A DNA stretch of 64,000 nt, from contig NC_013855.1 in NCBI RefSeq assembly GCF_000010725.1, positions 691,501-755,500 on the forward strand, read 5' to 3'. This document shows, one piece after another, positions 17,632-29,765 of the stretch. Below the pieces are notes generated by a model, which saw only the letters and a list, made by a program, of their open reading frames with translations, was not told the DNA's origin and did not search any database. The stretch comes from Azospirillum sp. B510 (GTDB taxonomy: Bacteria; Pseudomonadota; Alphaproteobacteria; Azospirillales; Azospirillaceae). Each line of letters begins with the position of its first letter. The stretch's first letter is position 1. The translations under genes were made by a program, and so were the position numbers.

Positions 17632-18963
17632 ATGAGTGCAGACATGTCCGCCGAGCGTCAGGGTGCGGCTCACAAGGCCGCGGTGCGCAAGCCCTTCTAC
17701 ACCAACCTGACCTTCCAGGTTCTGACCGCCATCAGCCTCGGCATCCTGCTGGGGCATTTCTACCCGTCCCTCGCGGTGGAGATGAAGCCGCTGGGCGACC
17801 TGTTCATCAAGATGGTCAAGATGGTCATCGGCCCGATCGTCTTCCTGACGGTCGTCACCGGCATCTCCTCGATCGGCAACCTGAAGAAGGTCGGCAAGGT
17901 CGGCGGCAAGGCCCTGCTCTATTTCGAGGTGGTGACCACCTTCGCGCTCGGCATCGGCCTGCTGGTGGTCAATCTGGTCCGCCCCGGCGCCGGGATGAAC
18001 ATCCACCCCGGCCAGTTGAAGGCCGACGCGGTGCAGAAATACGCCACCACCGCGCATGAGCATGGCTTCATCGACTTCGTCGTCGGCATCGTGCCCGACA
18101 ATGTCGTCGGCGCCTTCGTCCAGGGCGACATGCTGCAAATCCTGTTCTTCGCCGTGGTGTTCGGCGTCGCGCTGTCGGCGATGGGCCAGAAGGGCAAGGT
18201 CGTCGAGGACATCTTCGACAAGATCGGCCACGCCCTGTTCGGCGTGATCGGCATCCTGATGCGCGTCGCCCCGGTCGGCGCCTTCGGCGCCATGTCCTTC
18301 ACCATCGGCAAATACGGCGTCTCGTCGCTGACGGCGCTGGGCCAGCTGATGGCCTCGGTCTACCTGACGATGGCGATCTTCATCTTCGTCGTGCTGGGCG
18401 CCATCGCCCGGATCCATGGCTTCAGCATCTGGAACTTCGTCCGCTACATCCGCCAGGAACTGCTGATCGTGCTCGGCACCTCCTCGTCGGAGTCCGTGCT
18501 GCCGCGGATGATGGAGAAGATGCAGAAGTTCGGCTGCTCCAAGCATGTCGTCGGCCTCGTCATCCCCACCGGCTATTCCTTCAACCTGGACGGCACCTCG
18601 ATCTACCTGTCGATGGCCGCGATCTTCATCGCCCAGGCCTTCAACGTCGACCTGACGATCTGGCAGCAGCTCTACATCCTCATCATCCTGATGCTGACCT
18701 CGAAGGGTGCGGCGGCGGTCACCGGCGGCGGCTTCGTCACGCTCGCCGCCACCCTGTCGGCCACCGGCGTGCTGCCGATCGAAGGCTTGGCCCTGCTGCT
18801 CGGCGTCGACCGCTTCATGTCGGAAGCCCGCGCGCTGACCAACCTGATCGGCAACGGCGTCGCCACCGTCGTCGTCGCCAAGATGGAAGGCGAATTCGAC
18901 GAGACCAAAGCGGTCGCCGAGTACCAGCAACACTTCAAGGAGCCGGCGCTGGCCCGGATCTGA
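17632..18963 (+). CDS. dctA: C4-dicarboxylate:cation symporter
   Basis: 443 residues, the normal DctA length, preceded by AGGAGAG. The dicarboxylate/amino acid:cation symporter fold is evident: several hydrophobic segments from [20 protein letters not shown] onward, and the hairpin motifs [17 protein letters not shown] (serine-rich HP1), [19 protein letters not shown] (TM7) and [20 protein letters not shown] (HP2). It imports succinate, fumarate and malate across the inner membrane. The divergent dctBD pair, the upstream dyads and the -24/-12 promoter indicate inducible control. The malic enzyme just downstream uses the imported malate. Confidence 0.96.
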   Translation: MSADMSAERQGAAHKAAVRKPFYTNLTFQVLTAISLGILLGHFYPSLAVEMKPLGDLFIKMVKMVIGPIVFLTVVTGISSIGNLKKVGKVGGKALLYFEVVTTFALGIGLLVVNLVRPGAGMNIHPGQLKADAVQKYATTAHEHGFIDFVVGIVPDNVVGAFVQGDMLQILFFAVVFGVALSAMGQKGKVVEDIFDKIGHALFGVIGILMRVAPVGAFGAMSFTIGKYGVSSLTALGQLMASVYLTMAIFIFVVLGAIARIHGFSIWNFVRYIRQELLIVLGTSSSESVLPRMMEKMQKFGCSKHVVGLVIPTGYSFNLDGTSIYLSMAAIFIAQAFNVDLTIWQQLYILIILMLTSKGAAAVTGGGFVTLAATLSATGVLPIEGLALLLGVDRFMSEARALTNLIGNGVATVVVAKMEGEFDETKAVAEYQQHFKEPALARI

Positions 18964-19056
18964 GGAACCGCGAAGGACGCACGGCACATATGCGGGGCTG
19001 GTTTTTGGAAAATCCGCAGATGATCCATCCGGTGCGCCGGAGGATCCGGTAGGATG

Positions 19057-19092
19057 AGGGGGACGTTTCGATTTGCTTCGAATCGTCCCCCT
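19057..19092 (+). terminator. Hairpin after dctA, probable terminator
   Basis: AGGGGGACG at 19057-19065 pairs perfectly with CGTCCCCCT at 19084-19092 around an 18-base AT-richer loop, and a short T-containing stretch follows. It lies about 95 bases after the dctA stop. It lacks a strong U-tract, so termination is probable rather than certain. Confidence 0.5.
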
Positions 19093-19202
19093 TCCGTTTC
19101 GGAGGGCGGTTGGCGCACCAGTTCGAATGGGCTATAACCGCCGTCCAGGTGAAGTGACGCAAAAAATTAACTGAAATCTTGTTAACCGGAGGAAGAGACC
19201 CG

Positions 19203-21506
<2,304 letters not shown>

Positions 21507-21510
21507 TCAA

Positions 21511-21552
21511 CGGGGGAGGGGGCGCGGAAGACCGCCGCGCCCCGTTCCCCCG
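21511..21552 (+). terminator. Strong two-step GC hairpin after maeB
   Basis: CGGGGG (21511-21516) pairs with CCCCCG (21547-21552), and inside it GGGGCGCGG (21519-21527) pairs with CCGCGCCCC (21535-21543) around a seven-base loop. It starts five bases after the maeB stop. There is no U-tract, so it could act as a terminator or as an mRNA 3' stabiliser. Confidence 0.5.
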
Positions 21553-21602
21553 CGTCCAATTCGTGCTATCCCTTACCCGTCGCCACCCCAAACGGCACGG
21601 GC

Positions 21603-23609
21603 ATGAGCAGCTTCCCCCGCAAATCCGGCAATCCCGCTGCCGCCACCGCCGCGGCGCTGGTCGGGCAGGCGGTGGCGCTGCATCAGACCGGCCGCCTGGC
21701 CGAGGCAGAAGCCCTCTATCGTCAGGCGCTCGCCGCCCAGCCTCGCCAGCCGGACGCCCTGCATCTGCTGGGCATGATCGCCTGCCAGACCGGCCGCTTC
21801 ACCGAGGCCGCCGAGCTGATCGGGCAGGCGGTGGCGGCCAAGCGCGACGTTCCCGATTACCATGCCAACCTCGCCTACGCCCTCCAGGCGCGGGGCCGCC
21901 CCGCCGAGGCGGAACGGGCGGCCCGCAACGCTTTGCGGCTGCGCCGTCCTTTCCCGGAGGCCGCCAACACGCTGGGCAACGCGCTGAACGCCCAGGGCAA
22001 GAGCGCCGAGGCCGCCGAGGCCTACCGTGCCGCCCTGCGCGCCCGTCCCGATTACGCCGAGGCGGAGGGCAATCTCGGCATCGTGCTGCGCGGCCTCGGC
22101 CAAGCGGCGGAGGCGGAGCCGCTGTTGCGCCATGCCCTGGCGGCCAATCCGGCCTTGACCGAAGCGCGCGCCGCCCTCGGCCTCGCCCTGCTCGATCTCG
22201 GGCGCCCGGACGAGGGGGAGGGGATGTTGCGGGGCGCGCTTATGCGGAAGCCGGACCATGCCGGGGCGGCTTTCGCCCTGGCCGGAGCGCTGCACCGTCG
22301 TGGCGCAGCCGCCGAGCCGGCCTATCGCCGCTATCTGACGCTGGAACCGGGGGATGCCGAGGGCTGGAACGCCCATGGCCTCGCCCTGCAAAACGCCGAC
22401 CGCATCGATGCCGCCGCCATCGCCTTCGCCCGCGCCCTGCGTCTCCAGCCGAGCATGGTGGAGGCGCTGACCAATCTCGGCACCATCCATCGCCTGCGCG
22501 GGCGGGCCGCCGAATCCGCCGACCTTCAGCGCCGGGCCTTGGACCTGCGCCCCGGCTACGCCGCCGGTCACACCAATCTCGGGCTCGCCCTTCAGGATCT
22601 GGGGGACGAGGCGGGTGCCGAGCAGGCGTTTACCGCCGCGCTGGAGGCCGATCCAGCCCAGGCTCCGGCCCGTTTCAACCGCGCCATCCTGCGCCTGCGC
22701 CAGGGCCGGCTGGCGGACGGCTGGGAGGATTACGCGGTCCGCTTCGAATCCGCCCGGCTCCAGCCCAGGCGTCCCCTCGACCTGCCGGCGTGGGATGGCG
22801 GCGATCTCGCCGGCCGCCGCCTGCTGCTGTGGGCGGAGCAGGGGCTGGGGGACGAGCTGATGTTCGGCTCCCTGCTGCCCGAAGCCCTGACCCGCTTCCC
22901 GGACGCCATCGTCGAATGCGAGCCGCGGCTGGTCCCGCTGTTCCAGCGTTCCTTCCCCGGCACCCTGGTGCGGGCGCCGTCGCGCCGGCGGACCGATGCC
23001 GATTGCCATCTGCCCTTCGGGTCGCTGCCCCGGCTGCTGTGGAACAGCGCGCCGGTCCCGGTCCCCCCGGCCGGCTGGCTGAAGCCGAATCCCGAGCGGG
23101 TGGCGGCCTGGCGGTCGCGGCTGGACGGTCTCGGCCCCGGCCTGAGGGTCGGAATCGCCTGGACCAGCCAGCGCGTCACCGCCGAACGCCGGCATGCCTA
23201 CACCAGCCTGGAGGAGTGGGAGCCGCTGCTGAGTCTGCCCGGCCTGCTTCCCGTCAGCCTCCAATATGATGGGCGGGAAGAGGAGATCGCCGCCGTCGAG
23301 GAAAGGCACTCCCTGCGCATCCACCGTTGGGCCGACCTCGATCAGCTCGCCGACCTCGACGGCACCGCCGCCCTGATGGCGAACCTCGATCTCGTGATCA
23401 CCGTCGCCTCCGCCGTCGGCGAGATGGCGGCGGCATTGGGTGTTCCGGTCTGGCGGCTGGGGCGGCGCGACTGGACCCAGCTCGGCACCGCCGTCCGCCC
23501 CTGGTTCCCCACCATGCGCTGTGTCCAGCCCGAAGGCGGATATGGGGTTGGAACGGCTATTCCAAAAGTAAAGCAGATGCTTATAAGACTTTCCGCAGGT
23601 GATTCGTGA
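21603..23609 (+). CDS. TPR protein with C-terminal heptosyltransferase-like (GT-B) domain
   Basis: 668 residues. Residues about 15-370 are a run of roughly ten 34-residue TPR units (for example AEALYRQALAAQPRQPDALH and TNLGLALQDLGDEAGAEQAF). Residues about 375-660 form a GT-B-like domain with AGRRLLLWAEQGLGDELMFG, the second-half start LRVGIAWTSQ, and an end block VWRLGRRDWTQLGTAVRPWF. The domain resembles GT9/heptosyltransferase folds; TPR-glycosyltransferases of this kind are common near surface glycan genes in Azospirillum-like bacteria. The stop overlaps the next gene by four bases (GTGA), and that gene carries two more copies of the same module. Acceptor and sugar are unknown. Confidence 0.8.
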   Translation: MSSFPRKSGNPAAATAAALVGQAVALHQTGRLAEAEALYRQALAAQPRQPDALHLLGMIACQTGRFTEAAELIGQAVAAKRDVPDYHANLAYALQARGRPAEAERAARNALRLRRPFPEAANTLGNALNAQGKSAEAAEAYRAALRARPDYAEAEGNLGIVLRGLGQAAEAEPLLRHALAANPALTEARAALGLALLDLGRPDEGEGMLRGALMRKPDHAGAAFALAGALHRRGAAAEPAYRRYLTLEPGDAEGWNAHGLALQNADRIDAAAIAFARALRLQPSMVEALTNLGTIHRLRGRAAESADLQRRALDLRPGYAAGHTNLGLALQDLGDEAGAEQAFTAALEADPAQAPARFNRAILRLRQGRLADGWEDYAVRFESARLQPRRPLDLPAWDGGDLAGRRLLLWAEQGLGDELMFGSLLPEALTRFPDAIVECEPRLVPLFQRSFPGTLVRAPSRRRTDADCHLPFGSLPRLLWNSAPVPVPPAGWLKPNPERVAAWRSRLDGLGPGLRVGIAWTSQRVTAERRHAYTSLEEWEPLLSLPGLLPVSLQYDGREEEIAAVEERHSLRIHRWADLDQLADLDGTAALMANLDLVITVASAVGEMAAALGVPVWRLGRRDWTQLGTAVRPWFPTMRCVQPEGGYGVGTAIPKVKQMLIRLSAGDS

Positions 23610-26600
23610 GCGTGGCCGACTGGTTCGCCGAGGCGCTCCACCACCATCAGGCCGGCGCGCTGGACGCGGCGGCCCCCCTGTATCAGCGCGTGCTCCAGGT
23701 GGAACCGCGCCATGCCGATGCCCTGCATCTGCTTGGCGTCCTCAACCATCAGCGGAATGATAACCTTCAAGCCCTTGATTTGATTTCAATGGCGGTCGAG
23801 CTGGCCCCCGAGGTCGCCGATTATCACGCCAACCAGGGGATCGTCCTGCAACGGCTTGGCCGGCTGGCGGAGGCCGAAGCGGCGCAGCGCCGGGCATTGG
23901 GCCGCCAGTCCGACCATGTCGCCGCCCACTTCAATCTGGGGCTGGTGCTGGCGGCGCGGGACCGGCTGGCGGAGGCGGCAACCCACTATGCGGAAGCCTG
24001 CCGGCTCTCACCCGGTCTCGCCGATGCCCAGCTCAATCTGGGTGCCGCCTTGCAGGGGCTTGGCCGGGCGGAGGAGGCGCTGGCCGCCCACGCCCGTGCG
24101 GCGGAATTGCTGCCCGGCGATCCGCGCCCCTGGACCAACCGGGCCGTCAGCCTGCGCCATCTCGGCCGCCTGGACGAGGCGGCGTCCGCCCTGCGCGAGG
24201 CGGCAAGGCTGGGCGGCGGCGTGTCCGACCCCACGGCTCTCTCGGCCCTGGCGGCGGCGTTCCATGCCGATGGCCGTCTGGAGGAGGCGGCGGAGCGCTA
24301 TGCCGACGCGCTGCGCCTCGATCCAAGAGATACGTTTTCTCTCAATGGCCTGGGGCTTTGCCTTAAAGTTCTTGGTCAATTGGAGGATGCCGCCACCTGC
24401 TTCGATGCGGTCACCGGCATCCAGCCCGGCCATGCCGATGCGCTGGACAATCTCGGCAGCGTGCGCGGCGCCCAGGGGCGTCCCGCCGAGGCGGAGGTTT
24501 TCCATAGCGAGGCCATCCGCCACCGCCCAGACTTCGCCGGCGCCTGGAACAATCTGGGTAATGCCCGCCACGCCGCCGGCCGCACCGCGGAGGCCTGGCC
24601 GGCATGGCATGTGGCGCTGTCGCTCGATCCCGCCCGGCCGGAAACCCACACCAATCTCGGCAACGCCCTGCGCGGCGCCGAACGCTTCGCCGAGGCCGAG
24701 CGGTCGCAGCGCCGCGCCATCCGGCTCGCCCCGCTGGAGGCGATGGCCCGCAACAATCTCGGCCATCTGCGCCAGGGCCGGCACGACCATGCCGGTGCCG
24801 CCGCCTGCTACCGTGGCGCGTTGGCGCTGGACCCCGCCTATGGCGAGGCCTGGAGCAATCTGGGGCTGGCCCGCCAGCGGCTGGGCGACGGGGAAGGGGC
24901 GGAGCGCTGCTACGACCGCGCCGTCGCCTTGCGGCCCGATCTGGCGCTGGCCCATTTCAACAAGGGGCTGCTGCGGCTGGAGACCGGCGATCTCGATCGG
25001 GGATGGCCGGGCTATGGCTGGCGCTTCGGATCGGGGCAGGTCGGGCAGGGGCGCCAGCCCCGCGCCCAGGCCTGGCGCGGCGAGGATTTGGCGGGCCGAC
25101 GCCTGATGATCTGGGGGGAGCAGGGAGTGGGCGACACCATCCTGTTTTCCGCCCTCTGCCCCGAACTGGCCGGGCGGGCCGTCTCCACCATCCTGGAGGT
25201 CGACCACCGTCTGGTGCCGCTGTTCGCCCGTTCCTTCCCGAGCCTGCGGGTGCGGGCGCAGGCGCTCGACGCCCGGGGCCGGGAGGCGATGGCGATCCCC
25301 GATTACGACCGCCATGTGCCGATGGGCTCCCTGCCCCGCGTGCTGCGCCGCCGGCTGGCCGATTTCCCGCCACGCCCCTCCTGGCTGGTGCCCGATGCCG
25401 GGCTGGCGGAGCGCTGGCGCGGCCGGCTGGCGGCGCTCGGCCCCGGCCTGCGCATCGGCATCGGCTGGCGCAGCCAGATGATGACGGCGGAACGCAGCCT
25501 CGCCTATCTGCCGCTCGACACCTGGGCACCGCTGTTCGCCTTGCCCGGCATCCGGTGGGTCGTGCTGCAATATGGCGATGTCGAGGAGGAGGTCCGGCGG
25601 ACCGAACAGATGTTCGGAATTCGGCTGCACCGCTGGGACGATCTCGACCGCAAGGATGATTTCGATGGCGTCGCCGCCCTGATCAGCGGGCTCGACCTCG
25701 TCATCTCGCCGGCCATGTCGGTCGGCGAACTGGCCGGCGCGCTGGGCACCGCGGTCTGGCGCTTCGGCACCCGCGACTGGACGCAGTTGGGGGCGGAGGT
25801 CCGCCCTTGGTATCCGGCGATGCGCCTGTTCCAACCGCCTCCCGGCGAACCGCTGTCGGCGACGATGGCCGACATGGCCCGCGCCATCATGGCGCTCTCC
25901 CCCCGGCCGGATACCCTCTCTCCCCTCCAATCATCGGCGGCATCACGATTATCGACGGCGTCCCACCACGCAGCACAGGCGCTCGCCCTGCATCGGCAAG
26001 GCCGGCTGTCGGAGGCCGAAGCCCTTCACCGTCATGCCGTCGCCGCCGCCCCGGCACAGGCCCCCGCCTGGACCAATGGCGGCCTGACCCTGCTGCGGCT
26101 CGGCCGACCGACGGCGGCGATCCACTGGCACCGGCGGGCGGTGGCGCTGGATCCGGCCTTCCCCGAGGCGCTGGGCAATCTCGGTGTGGCGCTCCAGGCC
26201 GAAGGCGCGGCGGAGGAGGCGGCAACCCGGCATCGCCGCGCCGTCCGGCTGCGTCCGACGCAGGCGGAAAACTGGGGCAACCTCGCCGCCGCCCTGCTGG
26301 CCGCCCGGCTTTTCAAGGAAGCGGAAACCGCCAGCAGCCGTGCCGCGGCCCTGGCTCCCAGCCTCGCCGGGGTGCTGGTCACGGCAGCGACCGCCCTGAA
26401 GGGTCAGGGGCGCTTCGCCGAGGCCGTCCGCCTATGCCGCAGGGCCTTACAGGTCGCCCCGGTTTCGGCCCCGGTTTCGGCCAAGGGATGGAGTATGCTG
26501 GGCGCAGCCCTGGAGGGTCTGGGACGGTGGAACGAGGCTCTGCTGGCCCACCGGCGCGCCACGGCGCTCGCCCCCGACCTGCCGGATATCCTGGTCAACC

Positions 26601-27640
26601 ATGGCCATGCCCTTTTGATGGCGAGCGAGCGTTCGCCCGCCCGCCGCTGGAGCGAACGCACTGTGCGGCTGGCCCCCGGCCGCGCCGAAGCGCGGATGAA
26701 CCGCGCCCTGCCGCGGTTGGCCGAGGGCGATCTCGCCGGTGGTTGGGAGGATTACGCCCACCGCTTCGCCACCGGCGACGCCGTGCCCCGCCGCTTCGCC
26801 ATCCCCGAATGGCAGGGCGACGCCTTGGCCGGCCGCCGTATCCTGGTCTGGGGCGAGCAGGGGCTGGGCGACGAGATCCTGTTCGGCACGGCGCTGCCCG
26901 ATCTGCTGGCCTTCCAGCGGGCTGGCCGGGTGATCGTCGAATGCGACCCGCGCCTGGCCGGCCTGTTCGCCCGCGCCTTGCCGGGGGCGGAGGTCCGGGC
27001 GCCGACGGAGAACCCGCAGGACGCCGATTGCCATGCGCCGATGGGGAGCGTCGCCGCAAGGCTGCGGCCCAGCCTGCGGCATTTTCCCCCGACCCTCGCC
27101 TTTCTCGCCCCCGATCCGCGGCTGGCGGCGCGATGGCGCGACCGTCTGTCCGCGCTTGGCCCCGGACTGCGGGTCGGCATCTGCTGGCGCAGCAGCCGGA
27201 TGACGGCCGACCGGGCCGGCGCCTACAGCCGGATCGACCAATGGGGACCGGTCCTCGCCGTGCCGGGTGCGACCTTCCTCAGCCTTCAGTATGACCGGCA
27301 TGACGCCGAGCGGGAGGAGGCCCGGCGTCGCTTCGGCAATGTGCTGCATCATTGGCCCGATCTCGACCAGCGCAACGACCTGGAGGGGGTGGCGGCCCTG
27401 ATCTCCGGCCTCGACCTCGTGATCTCCGCGCCGACCGCGGTGGGGGAGCTGGCCGCCGCCCTCGGCATCCCGGTGTGGCGGATCGGATCGGCCGGCGACT
27501 GGTCGGCCATGGGGGCGGCGGTGAGACCATGGTTCCCATCCATGAGGCTTATGGACCAGCCCGATGGCCATGATGCGACCTTGGCCGCCGTCGCGCGGTG
27601 CTTGCGCCGTCTGGCCGCTCGCCGGGAGGCGGCGGCATGA
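23606..27640 (+). CDS. Tandem duplicated TPR-glycosyltransferase protein (TPR-GT-TPR-GT)
   Basis: 1344 residues from GTG 23606. It contains two full modules. Module 1: TPRs about 5-470, GT domain about 480-765 (AGRRLMIWGEQGVGDTILF, LRIGIGWRSQ, VWRFGTRDWTQLG). A short Ser/Pro-rich joint lies around 770-785. Module 2: TPRs about 790-1050, GT domain about 1055-1340 (AGRRILVWGEQGLGDEILFG, LRVGICWRSS, VWRIGSAGDWSAMG). With the upstream gene this makes three homologous modules in a row. Both GT copies keep the glycine-rich EQG-GD loop and the terminal VRPW block, so both may be active. Role in protein or surface glycosylation is inferred from the adjacent sugar-nucleotide genes. Confidence 0.8.
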   Translation: MSVADWFAEALHHHQAGALDAAAPLYQRVLQVEPRHADALHLLGVLNHQRNDNLQALDLISMAVELAPEVADYHANQGIVLQRLGRLAEAEAAQRRALGRQSDHVAAHFNLGLVLAARDRLAEAATHYAEACRLSPGLADAQLNLGAALQGLGRAEEALAAHARAAELLPGDPRPWTNRAVSLRHLGRLDEAASALREAARLGGGVSDPTALSALAAAFHADGRLEEAAERYADALRLDPRDTFSLNGLGLCLKVLGQLEDAATCFDAVTGIQPGHADALDNLGSVRGAQGRPAEAEVFHSEAIRHRPDFAGAWNNLGNARHAAGRTAEAWPAWHVALSLDPARPETHTNLGNALRGAERFAEAERSQRRAIRLAPLEAMARNNLGHLRQGRHDHAGAAACYRGALALDPAYGEAWSNLGLARQRLGDGEGAERCYDRAVALRPDLALAHFNKGLLRLETGDLDRGWPGYGWRFGSGQVGQGRQPRAQAWRGEDLAGRRLMIWGEQGVGDTILFSALCPELAGRAVSTILEVDHRLVPLFARSFPSLRVRAQALDARGREAMAIPDYDRHVPMGSLPRVLRRRLADFPPRPSWLVPDAGLAERWRGRLAALGPGLRIGIGWRSQMMTAERSLAYLPLDTWAPLFALPGIRWVVLQYGDVEEEVRRTEQMFGIRLHRWDDLDRKDDFDGVAALISGLDLVISPAMSVGELAGALGTAVWRFGTRDWTQLGAEVRPWYPAMRLFQPPPGEPLSATMADMARAIMALSPRPDTLSPLQSSAASRLSTASHHAAQALALHRQGRLSEAEALHRHAVAAAPAQAPAWTNGGLTLLRLGRPTAAIHWHRRAVALDPAFPEALGNLGVALQAEGAAEEAATRHRRAVRLRPTQAENWGNLAAALLAARLFKEAETASSRAAALAPSLAGVLVTAATALKGQGRFAEAVRLCRRALQVAPVSAPVSAKGWSMLGAALEGLGRWNEALLAHRRATALAPDLPDILVNHGHALLMASERSPARRWSERTVRLAPGRAEARMNRALPRLAEGDLAGGWEDYAHRFATGDAVPRRFAIPEWQGDALAGRRILVWGEQGLGDEILFGTALPDLLAFQRAGRVIVECDPRLAGLFARALPGAEVRAPTENPQDADCHAPMGSVAARLRPSLRHFPPTLAFLAPDPRLAARWRDRLSALGPGLRVGICWRSSRMTADRAGAYSRIDQWGPVLAVPGATFLSLQYDRHDAEREEARRRFGNVLHHWPDLDQRNDLEGVAALISGLDLVISAPTAVGELAAALGIPVWRIGSAGDWSAMGAAVRPWFPSMRLMDQPDGHDATLAAVARCLRRLAARREAAA

Positions 27641-27810
27641 CCTTCGGAGGAGGGCGGTAAGAGCAATTCCGCATTGCGATTCCCGTGCGCGCCCTTTATC
27701 GACTATGGCCGTCGGGGCCCGCGCAGGGTGGGTGACGCGACGCCCGTGCCGTCGTAAGCTGGCTGCACAAGCCGGACGGCGACAGCGGGCTTGCAGGGAA
27801 AGGACGGTCG

Positions 27811-28536
27811 GTGCGGTCTGAGGACGCTCTTGCCAACATAGACGTCGCGGTGCTCGCCGGCGGGCTGGGCACGCGCATCCGAGGCGTTCTGGGCGACACG
27901 CCGAAGGTTCTGGCCCCGATCGCGGGCCGGGCCTTCCTCGGCCATCTCCTCGACTATCTGTCGACCTACGGATCGCGCCGCGTCGTGCTTTGCCTGGGCC
28001 ATCTGGCCGACCGGGTGACCGCATGGCTCGCCCGCGGCGATTCGGCCGGCACCATCGACGTCGTCTGCCAGATCGAGCCGCGCCCGCTCGGCACCGCCGG
28101 CGCGCTGGGCTATGTCCGCAAGGAGCTGCGCAGCAGCACCATCCTGGTGGTGAATGGCGACACCTTCCTCGACGCCGACCTGCGCGCCTTCATCGCCTCG
28201 CACCGGCTGTCGGGGGCGGAGGCGTCGGTGCTGTGCGTGACGGTGGAGGACGCCTCCCGCTTCGTCCGGGTGGAGATCGGCCCGGACAGCCGCGTCCGCC
28301 GCTTCCTCGACAAGGCGCCCGGCACCGGCACCATCAATGCCGGGGTCTATCTGTTCTCCGCCGCCTTCCTCGACCGCTTCATCGCGGCGGGTGCGGTGTC
28401 GCTGGAACGCGACGTGCTGGAGAAGCTCCCTCCCGGCACGCTGAACGCCCATGTCGCCAAGGCCCGCTTCCTCGACATCGGCACGCCGGAAAGCCTCGCC
28501 ACCGCCGCCAGCGTGATCGCCGGCCGCGAGTCCTGA
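27811..28536 (+). CDS. Sugar-1-phosphate nucleotidyltransferase, HddC-like
   Basis: 241 residues from GTG 27811. The signature nucleotide loop is VLAGGLGTRIRGVLGDTPKVLAPIAGRAFL (LAGG..TR..P K), followed by RPLGTAGALGY and the metal-binding VVNGDTFLDADL. The pattern is closest to D-glycero-D-manno-heptose-1-phosphate guanylyltransferases (HddC) and related small nucleotidyltransferases lacking extra C-terminal domains. It would activate a sugar for the nearby glycosyltransferases. It sits 170 bases after the TPR-GT gene and 123 bases before the PseG-like gene on the same strand. The precise sugar is not determinable. Confidence 0.8.
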   Translation: MRSEDALANIDVAVLAGGLGTRIRGVLGDTPKVLAPIAGRAFLGHLLDYLSTYGSRRVVLCLGHLADRVTAWLARGDSAGTIDVVCQIEPRPLGTAGALGYVRKELRSSTILVVNGDTFLDADLRAFIASHRLSGAEASVLCVTVEDASRFVRVEIGPDSRVRRFLDKAPGTGTINAGVYLFSAAFLDRFIAAGAVSLERDVLEKLPPGTLNAHVAKARFLDIGTPESLATAASVIAGRES

Positions 28537-28659
28537 CCACCGCTAGTCACCCCCCGCGCGTCACAGACTGCCACTGGACTTGAGGCGGTGTGCCGGGCCA
28601 AGATGCGCTCCGACCAGCCCGGTGCCCAGCCCCGGCGCCGCCCTCTTCGGACCAGTGCC

Positions 28660-29742
28660 ATGGCCGTCATCCTCATCCGCGCCGACGCCTCGCCCGCCAT
28701 CGGCACGGGTCATGTCATGCGTTGCCTCGCGGTGGCCGAGGCCCTGCGCGATCAAGGGCACGAGGCGCTGTTCGCCAGCGCCGAATCCACCCCGGCCATC
28801 GACCGCCGCCTGTCCGCCGACGGCTTCCGCCATGTCTCCATCGCCGGCCCGGTGGGGGAGGCGGCGGATCTGGCCGCCACCCGTTCCCTGCTGCGGCGGG
28901 AGCATGGCACCGCCGTGATGCTCGACGGCTACCGCTTCGGCGAGGCCTACCGCGCCGGGTTGCAGGCGGCGGGCGCCAGGGTGCTGGCCTGGGACGATCT
29001 GGGCGACGGCACGCCGCTGCACGCCGACCTGGTGGTCAATGCCGCGCCGCAGGCGGCGGCCCTTCCCTATGAGACGATGGCGCCCGGCGCCGTCCTGCTG
29101 CTCGGCCCCGGCTATGCGCCGTTGCGGCGCGAGCTGCGGCTCGCGGCCCGGACGCCGCGGCTTCGCGTCGCCGACCGGCCGGTGCTGCTGGTGACCTTCG
29201 GCGGCTCCGATCCGCTCGGCCTGACCGGTCCGGTTGTGAGGGCGTTGGCGGAAGGCCGGCCCGCCGGCTGCCGGATCGCCGCCGTGGTCGGCGGCAGCAA
29301 TCCGCGCGCGGCCGAACTGGCGACGCTGGCCTCCGATGAGGTTTCCGTGGAGATCGACTGTTCCCGCATGGGCGCGCTGATGGCCGAGGCCGGGCTGGCG
29401 GTTTCGGCCGGCGGCGGCACCATGGGGGAATTGGCGGCGCTGGCGGTGCCGACCCTGCTGGTGGTCACCGCCGACAACCAGGCGATGGCGAGCGGCGACG
29501 CCGCCGGGCTGGGCTGGAGCGATGCCGTGGATGCCCGCGGCCGCGATCCGGCCCAAGCGGCGGCGGCCATTGCCGAGCGGGCGCTCGCTCTCTGGGCCGA
29601 TGCCGGACGGCGGCAACGGATGCAGGATGCCGCCGCGGCACTGCCGCTGGATGGCGACGGGGCGGTACGCATCGCCCACGCCCTCACCGGCCCGCCGCCG
29701 AAATCCGGCGGCGCCGCCCGGCGGCGGACGGCGCTGGCCTGA
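28660..29742 (+). CDS. pseG: PseG-like UDP-sugar hydrolase (nonulosonate pathway)
   Basis: Start set at ATG 28660 because the protein then opens with the family motif MAVILIRADASPAIGTGHVMRCL; a GTG 24 codons upstream is possible. 360 residues. The GT-B-type fold resembles MurG and shows MLDGYRFGEAY, LLLGPGYAPLRRE, VTFGGSDPLGLT and SAGGGTMGELAAL. PseG removes UDP from UDP-2,4-diacetamido-trideoxy-altrose before pseudaminic acid synthesis. None of pseB, pseC, pseH, pseI or pseF is in the window apart from the neighbouring nucleotidyltransferase, so the rest of the pathway must lie elsewhere or the enzyme has another substrate. Confidence 0.75.
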   Translation: MAVILIRADASPAIGTGHVMRCLAVAEALRDQGHEALFASAESTPAIDRRLSADGFRHVSIAGPVGEAADLAATRSLLRREHGTAVMLDGYRFGEAYRAGLQAAGARVLAWDDLGDGTPLHADLVVNAAPQAAALPYETMAPGAVLLLGPGYAPLRRELRLAARTPRLRVADRPVLLVTFGGSDPLGLTGPVVRALAEGRPAGCRIAAVVGGSNPRAAELATLASDEVSVEIDCSRMGALMAEAGLAVSAGGGTMGELAALAVPTLLVVTADNQAMASGDAAGLGWSDAVDARGRDPAQAAAAIAERALALWADAGRRQRMQDAAAALPLDGDGAVRIAHALTGPPPKSGGAARRRTALA

Positions 29743-29765
29743 CCGTCACATCAATTGAAGACGCG

